The notes beneath the pieces were generated by a model. It ran no database searches. It had not been told where the DNA came from and saw nothing but the letters and a program-made list of their open reading frames with translations. From positions 1-6,543 of the forward strand of contig JAOUAY010000072.1 of NCBI GenBank assembly GCA_029860565.1: a stretch of 6,543 bases of DNA, in the 5' to 3' direction. The translations under genes were made by a program, and so were the position numbers. This stretch comes from Candidatus Nitrosopumilus sp. GTDB taxonomy: Archaea; Thermoproteota; Nitrososphaeria; Nitrososphaerales; Nitrosopumilaceae. Below, one piece after another: positions 1-6,426 of this stretch (position 1 is the stretch's first letter; every line of letters begins with the position of its first letter).

Positions 1-7
1 AAGTATC

Positions 8-382
8 TTGGATTATTCATTGAACATAGGTGGAAGTGAATGGATGATTATAATTTTTGTTGCATTAGTTTTAATTTTAGGAACAGGAAAGCTTCCAGGA
101 GCTGCTAAAAAATTAGGAAAAGTAGTTAATGAATACAATAAAGCAAAAAATGAGATTCAAGAACAGATGAAAGAAGTTACAGATGAAGTGCCAAAAATTT
201 CAGGACCAGTTGAAACAGAACGAGAAAAGTTAGAGATGATTGCAAAATCAGCAGGGATAAAAGTTGAAGAAAAAACAGATGATGAATTAAGAGATGATAT
301 AGCTACAAAAATTGGTCAAAAAAGAAAAGATGAGTCTGAAAAAATTGGTCAAAAAAGAAAAGATGAGTCTGAAAAAAAGTAA
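8..382 (+). CDS. tatA: TatA/Hcf106-like twin-arginine translocase subunit (start uncertain, possibly 5'-truncated)
   Basis: TatA-type proteins assemble with TatC in the cytoplasmic membrane to export folded twin-arginine substrates. Seen here: a short membrane segment at about residues 12-25, preceded by a polar Glu11. A Gly25-containing hinge is followed by KLPGAAKKLGKVV (about 28-40), the amphipathic-helix signature of the family. The usual Phe-Gly hinge reads Leu-Gly. A charged helix runs to about residue 60, then a tail with GIKVEEKTDDELRDDI and an 11-residue sequence present twice (residues 101-122). The length, about 124 aa, is longer than a minimal TatA because of this tail. The start used is TTG at 8, but the frame stays open to the window edge (agt atc before it), so the true start may lie upstream. 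No tatC is visible. TatA rather than TatB is the family-level call; the two are hard to separate in archaea. Confidence 0.85.
   Translation: MDYSLNIGGSEWMIIIFVALVLILGTGKLPGAAKKLGKVVNEYNKAKNEIQEQMKEVTDEVPKISGPVETEREKLEMIAKSAGIKVEEKTDDELRDDIATKIGQKRKDESEKIGQKRKDESEKK
307..377 (+). repeat. Perfect 33-bp tandem duplication in the 3' end of tatA
   Basis: Bases 308-340 and 341-373 are identical 33-bp units, and the match runs a few A residues further on each side. The unit is a multiple of three and lies in frame, so it duplicates KIGQKRKDESE in the protein. Perfect identity implies a recent slippage or unequal-exchange event. On the opposite strand each unit supplies runs of T (including a T6 and a T5), directly downstream of the convergent methyltransferase stop. 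Confidence 0.95.
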
Positions 383-401
383 CTGATTATTTGGGTTTTT
401 T
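372..401. terminator. Bidirectional oligo-T terminator zone between convergent genes
   Basis: The tatA stop (380-382) and the methyltransferase stop (387-389 on the minus strand) are 4 bp apart. On the plus strand a T6 run at 396-401 follows GGG, and a T7 run lies at 429-435. On the minus strand a T7 run is read at 378-372, followed by the further T runs of the tatA tail repeat. Archaeal termination typically occurs at oligo-T without a hairpin. Each gene would therefore terminate inside the other's 3' end. This is inferred from composition only. Confidence 0.5.
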
Positions 402-1163
402 AATTCTATAAGTATCAGTGTCAAGTCGTTTTTTTGCAAATTTGAAATATTCTGGAACAATTTCAAATCCAATAAATTTTCTTTTTAGAGACCTACTAAC
501 TACTGCAACTTGTCCTGAACCAAGGAATGGATCAAATACTAAATCATTTTTTTCACTTGAATATTCTAGTAATTTTTTAATTATTTCAGATGGAAGTTTA
601 GTGGGTGTTTTTTCATCCCCTGTCCAATATTCTCTTTTAATATCCCACACATCTTCTTTATCTTTATAGTGAAGACTGCGTCCATTTTGTGTTTTATCTT
701 CTTTTTTAAACCTAGAAAATGGGAAGAAATTTCGTTTCTTATCATCTTTGCAGACATAAAGACAATGATAGTGAGAAGTGACAAACTTCCTTTTAGTAAC
801 TACACCAAATTGATATTTCCAAATAATATGATTAATAGTAATAAAACCAATATCGTCCAACACACGTAAAATATCTTTAAGATTATTCCATCCTGAAAAA
901 ACATACATACTTCCAGAGTCTTTTAAAATTCTAAAAACCTCACTCATCCAGGCAAATGTAAAATCATAATAATTCTCAGGTTTAATTTCATTATATCCAG
1001 ATAATACTCTAGATGAAGTTCTGTTGTAATTTGCCTTTTTTGCTTTAAAATTTATTGCAAATGGTGGGTCAGTGATAACCAAATCAATTTTGTTTTTAGG
1101 AATTAAATTCATCCCTTCAATACAGTTTTGATTATAAATTTCATTAATTTTGATTTTTTTCAT
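387..1163 (-). CDS. Beta-class site-specific DNA methyltransferase (N6-adenine or N4-cytosine), apparently orphan
   Basis: Transfers a methyl group from S-adenosylmethionine to an exocyclic amino group in DNA. Numbered from the ATG at 1163, the protein is 258 aa. It shows catalytic motif IV TDPPF (DPPF at 32-35), then a middle target-recognition region (about 60-185), then a motif X-like PTKLPSEIIKKLL, then the SAM-binding motif I FDPFLGSGQ (210-218) and acidic Glu234 in GFEIVPEYF. The order IV-TRD-I defines the beta group. DPPF rather than SPPY leans towards N6-adenine but does not settle it. An in-frame TTG at 1208 would add 15 residues; ATG 1163 is preferred because it sits just before the conserved region and has a TATA-like box about 29 nt upstream. 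The recognition sequence cannot be read. No restriction nuclease is adjacent. The gene faces tatA and diverges from the helicase. Composition looks more A+T-rich than the topoisomerase gene. Confidence 0.88.
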   Translation of the reverse strand: MKKIKINEIYNQNCIEGMNLIPKNKIDLVITDPPFAINFKAKKANYNRTSSRVLSGYNEIKPENYYDFTFAWMSEVFRILKDSGSMYVFSGWNNLKDILRVLDDIGFITINHIIWKYQFGVVTKRKFVTSHYHCLYVCKDDKKRNFFPFSRFKKEDKTQNGRSLHYKDKEDVWDIKREYWTGDEKTPTKLPSEIIKKLLEYSSEKNDLVFDPFLGSGQVAVVSRSLKRKFIGFEIVPEYFKFAKKRLDTDTYRIKKPK

Positions 1164-1187
1164 TTTTGATTCAAGACTAATTCTTAG

Positions 1188-1196
1188 CTTAATAAT
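1188..1196 (-). promoter_or_regulatory. Candidate TATA box for the methyltransferase
   Basis: On the minus strand this reads ATTATTAAG, centred about 29 nt before the ATG at 1163. That is the spacing expected for a leaderless or near-leaderless archaeal transcript. A second A/T-rich run (1219-1228) could serve instead and would give a leader of about 35 nt. The match is weak in such A/T-rich DNA. Confidence 0.35.
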
Positions 1197-1220
1197 GTCA
1201 TGGTTCAAGATGAATAACTA

Positions 1221-1229
1221 ATAATAAAT
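1221..1229 (+). promoter_or_regulatory. Candidate TATA box for the helicase gene
   Basis: ATAATAAAT is centred about 32 nt before the TTG start at 1257. This predicts transcription starting within a few bases of the start codon, and no Shine-Dalgarno-like sequence is seen. It lies in the short region between two divergent genes, so transcription of the two may interfere or be co-regulated. Confidence 0.45.
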
Positions 1230-1256
1230 CATCAAGTCAGTATTATCAAATAGATC

Positions 1257-3767
1257 TTGAAATTCTCATGTCCAAAATGTAAATCAAAAATTGAAATTCA
1301 AAAAACATTCAATAAAAAAATGCATATTTCTTGTGAAAAATGTGGCATTGAAGATCTTTTAGAATTTTCAAAAAATGTAGATGAAGTATTTCTAGAATTC
1401 CTTTCAAGATTTGATCAAGGTTTAGTTGCAGAAAAAGGACTCTCAGAGGAGCTAAAAGAAGAAGGAATCGTCAGAGGTGAAAATGAAATTAAAGAAATGA
1501 TTGGCAAAAATAAACCAGATAAAATTACTGAAGAAATCCTATTTTCAAAGAAAGACTATATTTCACAATACAAGGTTTTGAAGAATCCCGAGCCTAAAAT
1601 GGGCTGTAAAGTTGAAGATTTAGGATTAAATGAATTAATTTCTGAACATCTAAAAAACTTAGAGATAGAACAGTTTTACAAATTTCAAGAAGAGTCAATC
1701 AATGAAATTATATTTGGAGAAAATGTTGTAATTGAAGCTCCTACCGCATCTGGAAAAACAGAGGCGTTTTTGATTCCAGTAATTCAAAGAATCAAAAAAG
1801 AGTCAGAAGATGGAAACGTATTTGCAATTTTTGTATATCCAACAAAAGCATTATCACGAGATCAACATCCAAAAATTCAAAAATTTGCTGAAAAAATTGG
1901 AATTGATGTCAAAGTTTTTGATGGAGACACAAAACTGGATGAAAGAAGGGAGATTATTGAAAATCCACCACATATTCTAATTACAAATTTTGATGTATTG
2001 CATTATCACATATGGCATCAAACAAAATTCTCAATAATTCTAGCATCAACTAAAATTCTGATAGTAGATGAAGCTCATGTATATTCAGGTATTTTTGGAT
2101 CAAATGTTCATTACATAATTAAAAGATTGAAGAGAATTTGTAATAGTAAATTACAATTTGTTGCAGCATCAGCTACTCTGGAAGATGCTAAAGATTTTTG
2201 TCAGGAACTATTTGGAGAAAAAATGCAAATTATTCACGGTTCTGGAAAAAAAGGTCAAACAGATTTTGTAATGCTGTTTCCATCACTTAGAACACAAAGA
2301 AAACTAATGGTAGAACTGACAAAAAGAATGACTGAAAAAAACCACAAAACAATGGTGTTTAGTAATTCACATCTCAATTCAGAACTTTTAGCAATTCAAG
2401 CAAAAAGACAAAAAATCAACATCAAAGTTCACAGAGCAGGATTGATGGCAAACTACAGAACGTCAGTAGAGAAACAATTCAAAAATGACAGTTTATCAGC
2501 AATTTCATGTACTCCTACACTTGAATTAGGCATAGATGTAGGAAACGTAGATTGTGTGATCTCATCTACCATTCCAGTAAACAGATTAATTCAAAGAATT
2601 GGAAGAGCAGCAAGAAAAGGACAAAGAGGATACGCGTTTTTAGCATTAGGAAATGATCCAATATCACAATACTACAAGAATCATCCTGATGACTATTTTG
2701 AGGACATTGAAAAAACATACATCGACCCAAAGAATCCATTTGTGGAAGAATTTCAAGTACTAGCTATGGCATGCGATAGACCAATTTCCAAACATGAATT
2801 AAAAGAACATCAGGAAGTAATAGAACATCACATAATCAAAGGTAACCTCACTGTATTTAACAACAGAATTATTCCAAATTTTGAAAAAATTAATTCCATA
2901 CTAAATGATTATAGTATAAGAGGCATTGGAAAATCAATTGATATTTTCTTAGGAAATAGAAAGGTAGGAGATAGAGTATTGCCAATTGCATTAGAAGAAT
3001 TGCATAAAGATGCAATCTATTTTTTGGCAGGGATTCGTTATAGAGTCAAAGAATTGGATTATCCTAAAAATAACTATGCGAAACTTGAAAGAATTCCAAG
3101 AGATTATCCATATTATACAAAATCACTTACTGAAGAATGGCCAACTATTGAAACTGTTTTTGAAAAGAGAATAGCAAACGGAGTTGAAGTGGCATTTTGT
3201 AAATTACACATTCAAAAGAAAGTTTACGGTTATGTCAATATAGAATTAGGTCAAGAAATCACACAGGGAGAAAAGGTATTACTTGATGTACCATTAGAAT
3301 ATGATTTTGTCACAAAAGGAATTGTATTTCATGCTCCAAGACCTGTTAAAATTATCGAACAAGCAGATGATGAAAATTATGCTGAAGCTAGTGGCTACCA
3401 TGCTACAGAACATGTGGTGATTGAAGGAAGCAATATGATTACCGGAGGAGTTTCTCAAGATTTGGGAGGCATATCCCTAGGCACCTCAGGTTTGATTTTC
3501 ATCTATGATGGAGCTATTGGAGGAAGCGGCGCCAGTAGGGCACTATATGATAGATTTGAAAAGGCTCTTGAAAGAAGCATGTACATAGTAAAAGAGTGTC
3601 CTTGTCAAAATGAATCAGGATGCCCTCGATGCACATTTTCATATAGATGTGGAAATAATAATGAATTCCTACACAAATATTCAGCATTAGAAATTCTTGA
3701 GAGGATTAATGACGGTGAAAAAACAGAACTAGTAGATCCTGTAGGAGGAGATAGACCTCTAGTATGA
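1257..3767 (+). CDS. Hrq1/MrfA-family superfamily-2 DNA helicase with N-terminal zinc ribbon and C-terminal DUF1998 (MZB) domain
   Basis: An ATP-dependent DNA helicase of the family of yeast Hrq1 and Bacillus MrfA (YprA), which act in DNA-crosslink and mitomycin-type damage repair as 3'-5' helicases. The protein is 836 aa. Seen in order: a zinc ribbon, CPKC (5-8) and CEKC (26-29); motif I APTASGKT (161-168); motif Ia YPTKALSRDQ (194-203); motif II DEAH (271-274); motif III SAT (305-307); motif V TPTLELGIDVG (419-429); motif VI QRIGRAARKGQ (446-456); a middle domain; and a Cys cluster C781, C783, C789, C792 (plus C798), the MZB zinc site of DUF1998. The start is TTG 1257: an in-frame TAG lies at 1251-1253, and the next Met (residue 22) would delete the first CxxC. 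The gene ends with tandem stops. No nuclease or DUF1998-only partner is adjacent. The repair role is inferred from the family. Confidence 0.9.
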   Translation: MKFSCPKCKSKIEIQKTFNKKMHISCEKCGIEDLLEFSKNVDEVFLEFLSRFDQGLVAEKGLSEELKEEGIVRGENEIKEMIGKNKPDKITEEILFSKKDYISQYKVLKNPEPKMGCKVEDLGLNELISEHLKNLEIEQFYKFQEESINEIIFGENVVIEAPTASGKTEAFLIPVIQRIKKESEDGNVFAIFVYPTKALSRDQHPKIQKFAEKIGIDVKVFDGDTKLDERREIIENPPHILITNFDVLHYHIWHQTKFSIILASTKILIVDEAHVYSGIFGSNVHYIIKRLKRICNSKLQFVAASATLEDAKDFCQELFGEKMQIIHGSGKKGQTDFVMLFPSLRTQRKLMVELTKRMTEKNHKTMVFSNSHLNSELLAIQAKRQKINIKVHRAGLMANYRTSVEKQFKNDSLSAISCTPTLELGIDVGNVDCVISSTIPVNRLIQRIGRAARKGQRGYAFLALGNDPISQYYKNHPDDYFEDIEKTYIDPKNPFVEEFQVLAMACDRPISKHELKEHQEVIEHHIIKGNLTVFNNRIIPNFEKINSILNDYSIRGIGKSIDIFLGNRKVGDRVLPIALEELHKDAIYFLAGIRYRVKELDYPKNNYAKLERIPRDYPYYTKSLTEEWPTIETVFEKRIANGVEVAFCKLHIQKKVYGYVNIELGQEITQGEKVLLDVPLEYDFVTKGIVFHAPRPVKIIEQADDENYAEASGYHATEHVVIEGSNMITGGVSQDLGGISLGTSGLIFIYDGAIGGSGASRALYDRFEKALERSMYIVKECPCQNESGCPRCTFSYRCGNNNEFLHKYSALEILERINDGEKTELVDPVGGDRPLV

Positions 3768-3783
3768 TGATAATCAAAATGGG

Positions 3784-3793
3784 ATAAATATAA
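3784..3793 (+). promoter_or_regulatory. TATA box of the short-chain dehydrogenase gene
   Basis: ATAAATATAA is centred about 24 nt upstream of the ATG at 3812, in a 44-bp intergenic gap with no Shine-Dalgarno-like sequence. The spacing fits a leaderless archaeal transcript beginning at or near the start codon. It implies that the dehydrogenase is transcribed independently of the helicase. Confidence 0.6.
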
Positions 3794-3811
3794 CAAAAAT
3801 TTAGCAAAAGT

Positions 3812-4639
3812 ATGAAAAAAGTAGCTCTTGTAACTGGAAGTTCTTCAGGTATTGGATTGGAAACAGCATTAGCACTTGCAAGGGATGGCTATCACACATT
3901 CGCAAGTATGAGAGATATTAAAAAATCAGCAGAATTAGAACATGCTGCAAAAAAAGAAAATCTTACAATGGATGTAATAGAATTAGATGTAGATAAAGAA
4001 GAATCAATAGTGTCTGCAATCAAAAAAATAACTTCAGATTACCAAAGAATAGATGTTTTGGTCAATAATGCAGGATACGGACAGTTTGGGTGCACAGAAG
4101 ATGTATCAATTAATGATTTTAGAAAACAGTTTGAAACTAATTTCTTCAGTATTGTAAGGATTATTCAAGAGGTATCTCCAGTAATGAGAAAGCAAAATTC
4201 TGGAATAATTGTAAACATTAGTTCTGTTGGAGGCAGAATGGGCCTACCAGGATCTGCAGCCTATATCAGTTCAAAATTTGCACTAGAAGGACTAAGTGAA
4301 TGTCTCAGATATGAGCTAGGTCAATTTGGGATAAAGGTCACATTGATTGAGCCAGGAGTTATCAGGACAAATTTTTTCGATTCAATGATAGTTCCAGAAT
4401 CAAAAACGGATCCAAAATACAAAACATTGACAGACAATATTCTTGCAGGTCTCAAAATGATGGTAGAAATGGGAACAGCACCATCTCAGGTTGCAGATAT
4501 AATTTTGAAGGCAATTCATGATGACGAGGTTTTGCCACGATATATTGTCGGAACAGATGCGACTATGTTCATGGAGGCAAAAAAAATGAAAACAGACATA
4601 GAATTTGAGAAGTATATGAGTAAAGAGTTATTCCCTTAG
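3812..4639 (+). CDS. Classical short-chain dehydrogenase/reductase (SDR), substrate unknown
   Basis: A cytosolic NAD(P)-dependent oxidoreductase with a Rossmann fold, 275 aa, the usual size for a classical SDR. Seen: the dinucleotide-binding TGSSSGIG (8-15); Arg34 in ASMRD at the end of the second strand, which usually favours NADP(H); an acidic LDV (58-60); NNAG (85-88); and the catalytic tetrad Asn110 (in FETNFF), Ser138 (in NISSVGG), Tyr151 and Lys155 (YISSK), followed by PG (181-182) and an Arg-Thr in GVIRTNFF. The pattern resembles SDRs of the retinol dehydrogenase/17-beta-hydroxysteroid dehydrogenase-like branch, but this branch is functionally mixed and the substrate cannot be read from sequence. 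There are no membrane segments or signal peptide. The start is ATG 3812, directly before the first beta strand (KKVALVTG). It has its own TATA box and no obvious metabolic partner nearby. Confidence 0.93.
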   Translation: MKKVALVTGSSSGIGLETALALARDGYHTFASMRDIKKSAELEHAAKKENLTMDVIELDVDKEESIVSAIKKITSDYQRIDVLVNNAGYGQFGCTEDVSINDFRKQFETNFFSIVRIIQEVSPVMRKQNSGIIVNISSVGGRMGLPGSAAYISSKFALEGLSECLRYELGQFGIKVTLIEPGVIRTNFFDSMIVPESKTDPKYKTLTDNILAGLKMMVEMGTAPSQVADIILKAIHDDEVLPRYIVGTDATMFMEAKKMKTDIEFEKYMSKELFP

Positions 4640-4663
4640 ATGGCATACAACTTGTACGTTAAA

Positions 4664-4671
4664 TTGATATA
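4664..4671 (+). promoter_or_regulatory. Candidate TATA box for topoisomerase IB
   Basis: TTGATATA lies in the 81-bp gap after the dehydrogenase, with A/T-rich sequence before it. A start about 26 nt downstream (around 4692-4694) would leave a leader of nearly 30 nt before ATG 4721, long enough to include the Shine-Dalgarno-like GTGA at 4712-4715. Unlike its neighbours, this gene would therefore have a leader. Confidence 0.4.
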
Positions 4672-4711
4672 CAGATAGGGAAGAGTTTTCATCAAAGTCC
4701 GCAAATTTAAA

Positions 4712-4715
4712 GTGA
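4712..4715 (+). promoter_or_regulatory. Shine-Dalgarno-like GTGA that decides the topoisomerase start
   Basis: GTGA matches part of the archaeal ribosome-binding consensus GGTGA and ends 5 nt before ATG 4721. The same GTG could be read as an in-frame start giving three extra residues (Met-Lys-Lys). The ribosome-site reading is preferred because similarity to eukaryotic topoisomerase I begins right at MKWKTLQHNG. Confidence 0.4.
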
Positions 4716-4720
4716 AAAAA

Positions 4721-6382
4721 ATGAAATGGAAAACTCTACAACACAATGGAATCTTATTTCCCCCCGCATATGAGATCCAAGGAATCAAGATAAAGATCAA
4801 AGGAGACAGTATCAATCTTGATCTAGATCAAGAAGAAATGGTGTATCAGTGGGCAAAAAAGAAAGACACCCCATACGTACAAGACAAAGTATTTCAAAAA
4901 AATTTTACCGCAGATTTTGCCAAAACTCTAGATTCAAAGTTCAAAAAAATTTCATATGAAGATATTGATTTTTTAAATGCTTACAAAATAGTGGATAAGG
5001 AAAAAGATCTCAAAGAGATGATGACAAAGGAGGAAAAAAAATCACTTGCTACAAAAAGAAAAGAATTACGAGAAAAATTAAAAGTAAAATTTGGAATCGC
5101 CATTATTGATGGAAATGAAGTTGAAGTTGGAAATTACATGGCAGAACCTCCAGGAATATTCATTGGAAGAGGAGAGCATCCGCTTAGAGGTAAATGGAAA
5201 CCACGTATAAGTACAAAAGATGTCACACTAAATCTTGGAGAAGAGGCTAAAATACCTGATGGAGAATGGAACGAGGTAATTCATGACAAAGATTCCATGT
5301 GGTTAGCCAGTTGGATGGATTTTCTCACGCAAAAAAGAAAGTATGTCTGGCTTGCAGATACTGCTGGATTAAAACAAGATAGAGACAAGGAAAAATATGA
5401 AAAAGCAAAAAAGCTTGGAAATGAAATTAACAAAATTAAAGATAGAATTGTCAAAGACATGAAAAGTAAGGATTCAAAAATTAGTAGAATAGCTACAGCC
5501 TGTTATTTAATTTACAGAACTGCAATGAGGGTAGGAGACGAAAAGGATCCAGATGAGGCAGATACTGTTGGAGCTACAACCCTTAGAAAAGAACACATCA
5601 AAATTATATCTAATATTATTGAATTTGATTTTCTAGGCAAAGATAGTGTAAGATGGCAAGAAACAATAATTGCTGAAGGTCATGATAAACAATTTCATGA
5701 GAATCTCAAGAAACTTGTAGAAAAGAAAAAACCAAAAGATGAAATTTTCGAGGGCATCACTTCAAGACACGTTAATGCATATTATTCCAGCATTGTAAAA
5801 GGACTAACAGCCAAAGTGTTTAGAACATATCTTGCAACAACAGTTGTCAAAAAATATCTCATAGAACACGACAACATGAAAGGAAAGACAGCAAATGAGA
5901 AATTATATCATGCAAAATTAGCAAATCTAGAGGCTGCCATGATGTGTAACCATAAAAGAACTATTCCTAAGACATTTGAGGGGTCATTAGAGAAAAAACG
6001 AGAAACTCTCAAAAAGGTAGGAAAAGAGCAAGTTTGGAAAAAAACACAAGAAACTCTCAAAAAGGTAGAATCAACTCAACCAAAAACAGACACTCAGAAG
6101 AAAAATAAAGTAAAAAGAATCAAGACATTAAATGAGCAAATTAAAAAGCAAAAATCAAAACACAAAGAAAGATTAGAAAAATTAGAATTGCAGATTGATT
6201 TATCGGAGAAAACTAGAGACTATAATATAGGTACATCTTTGAGAAATTACATAGATCCACGTGTATTCAAGGCATGGACAGATGAAGTTGGGGCAGAGTG
6301 GGGAAAACTGTACACATCAGCATTACAAAAGAAATTTCTTTGGGTCAAAAATGAAAATATAGAGTGGAAAGATTTAAAGTAA
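4721..6382 (+). CDS. top1: DNA topoisomerase IB (eukaryote-type, thaumarchaeal)
   Basis: Relaxes positive and negative supercoils by nicking one strand through a 3'-phosphotyrosine intermediate, without ATP. Numbered from ATG 4721 (553 aa; GTG 4712 would add three), it aligns by eye with human TOP1 from the core onward. MKWKTLQHNG matches human VKWKFLEHKG, and EPPGIFIGRGEHP (142-154) matches the core. The catalytic residues are all present: Arg270 in AMRVGDEKD, Lys307 in FDFLGKDS, Arg368 in GLTAKVFRTY, His411 in MCNHKR, and the nucleophile Tyr510 in GTSLRNYIDPR. A lysine-rich coiled-coil linker (about 420-495) separates His411 from the Tyr510 domain, as in eukaryotes. The long charged N-terminal extension of human TOP1 is absent. 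The enzyme is a known thaumarchaeal hallmark, so it also places the organism. It is probably transcribed alone. Confidence 0.97.
   Translation: MKWKTLQHNGILFPPAYEIQGIKIKIKGDSINLDLDQEEMVYQWAKKKDTPYVQDKVFQKNFTADFAKTLDSKFKKISYEDIDFLNAYKIVDKEKDLKEMMTKEEKKSLATKRKELREKLKVKFGIAIIDGNEVEVGNYMAEPPGIFIGRGEHPLRGKWKPRISTKDVTLNLGEEAKIPDGEWNEVIHDKDSMWLASWMDFLTQKRKYVWLADTAGLKQDRDKEKYEKAKKLGNEINKIKDRIVKDMKSKDSKISRIATACYLIYRTAMRVGDEKDPDEADTVGATTLRKEHIKIISNIIEFDFLGKDSVRWQETIIAEGHDKQFHENLKKLVEKKKPKDEIFEGITSRHVNAYYSSIVKGLTAKVFRTYLATTVVKKYLIEHDNMKGKTANEKLYHAKLANLEAAMMCNHKRTIPKTFEGSLEKKRETLKKVGKEQVWKKTQETLKKVESTQPKTDTQKKNKVKRIKTLNEQIKKQKSKHKERLEKLELQIDLSEKTRDYNIGTSLRNYIDPRVFKAWTDEVGAEWGKLYTSALQKKFLWVKNENIEWKDLK
6001..6068 (+). 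repeat. 20-bp direct repeat, 48 bp apart, in the topoisomerase linker
   Basis: The 20-mer agaaactctcaaaaaggtag occurs at 6001-6020 and again at 6049-6068. The 48-bp offset equals 16 codons, and the protein reads RETLKKV then QETLKKV. This suggests a past in-frame duplication in the coiled-coil linker, where length variation is tolerated. Confidence 0.8.
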
Positions 6383-6391
6383 AATTAGAAT

Positions 6392-6426
6392 CATTTAATT
6401 TCCCAATTTTTAGACATATATTATGC
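6392..6426 (+). promoter_or_regulatory. Candidate tRNA promoter: box A and ATGC initiation box
   Basis: CATTTAATT (6392-6400) is centred about 28 nt upstream of the tRNA 5' end. ATGC (6423-6426) spans the first mature bases and matches the box B initiation element of archaeal tRNA promoters. A T5 run at 6407-6411 between them could terminate the topoisomerase transcript. Confidence 0.45.

Noticed and set aside
307..377. Tandem repeat as a CRISPR or attachment-site signal
   Set aside because: There are only two abutting in-frame copies without spacers, wholly inside a coding tail; simple duplication explains it.
287..472. Minus-strand frame across the tatA tail
   Set aside because: It is the antisense reading of the 33-bp repeat and A-rich codons, and gives a Phe/Leu/Ser-rich product with no features of a real protein.
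418..869. Open reading frames on the plus strand and a second minus frame within the methyltransferase gene
   Set aside because: They overlap a gene with clear methyltransferase motifs in its own frame, and their translations are low-complexity with no recognisable domain.
387..3767. A DISARM-like defence system (methyltransferase plus DUF1998 helicase)
   Set aside because: The helicase carries its own DUF1998 domain and matches the Hrq1/MrfA repair architecture. There is no separate DUF1998 gene and no phospholipase-D gene, and the genes are divergent rather than in one operon.
3605..3796. Minus-strand frame at the end of the helicase gene
   Set aside because: It lies opposite the conserved cysteine cluster of the helicase, with no recognisable domain of its own.
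4640..4678. A 12-codon ATG frame directly after the dehydrogenase stop
   Set aside because: It is too short to judge, has no ribosome-binding signal, and overlaps the likely topoisomerase promoter; chance is the simpler explanation.
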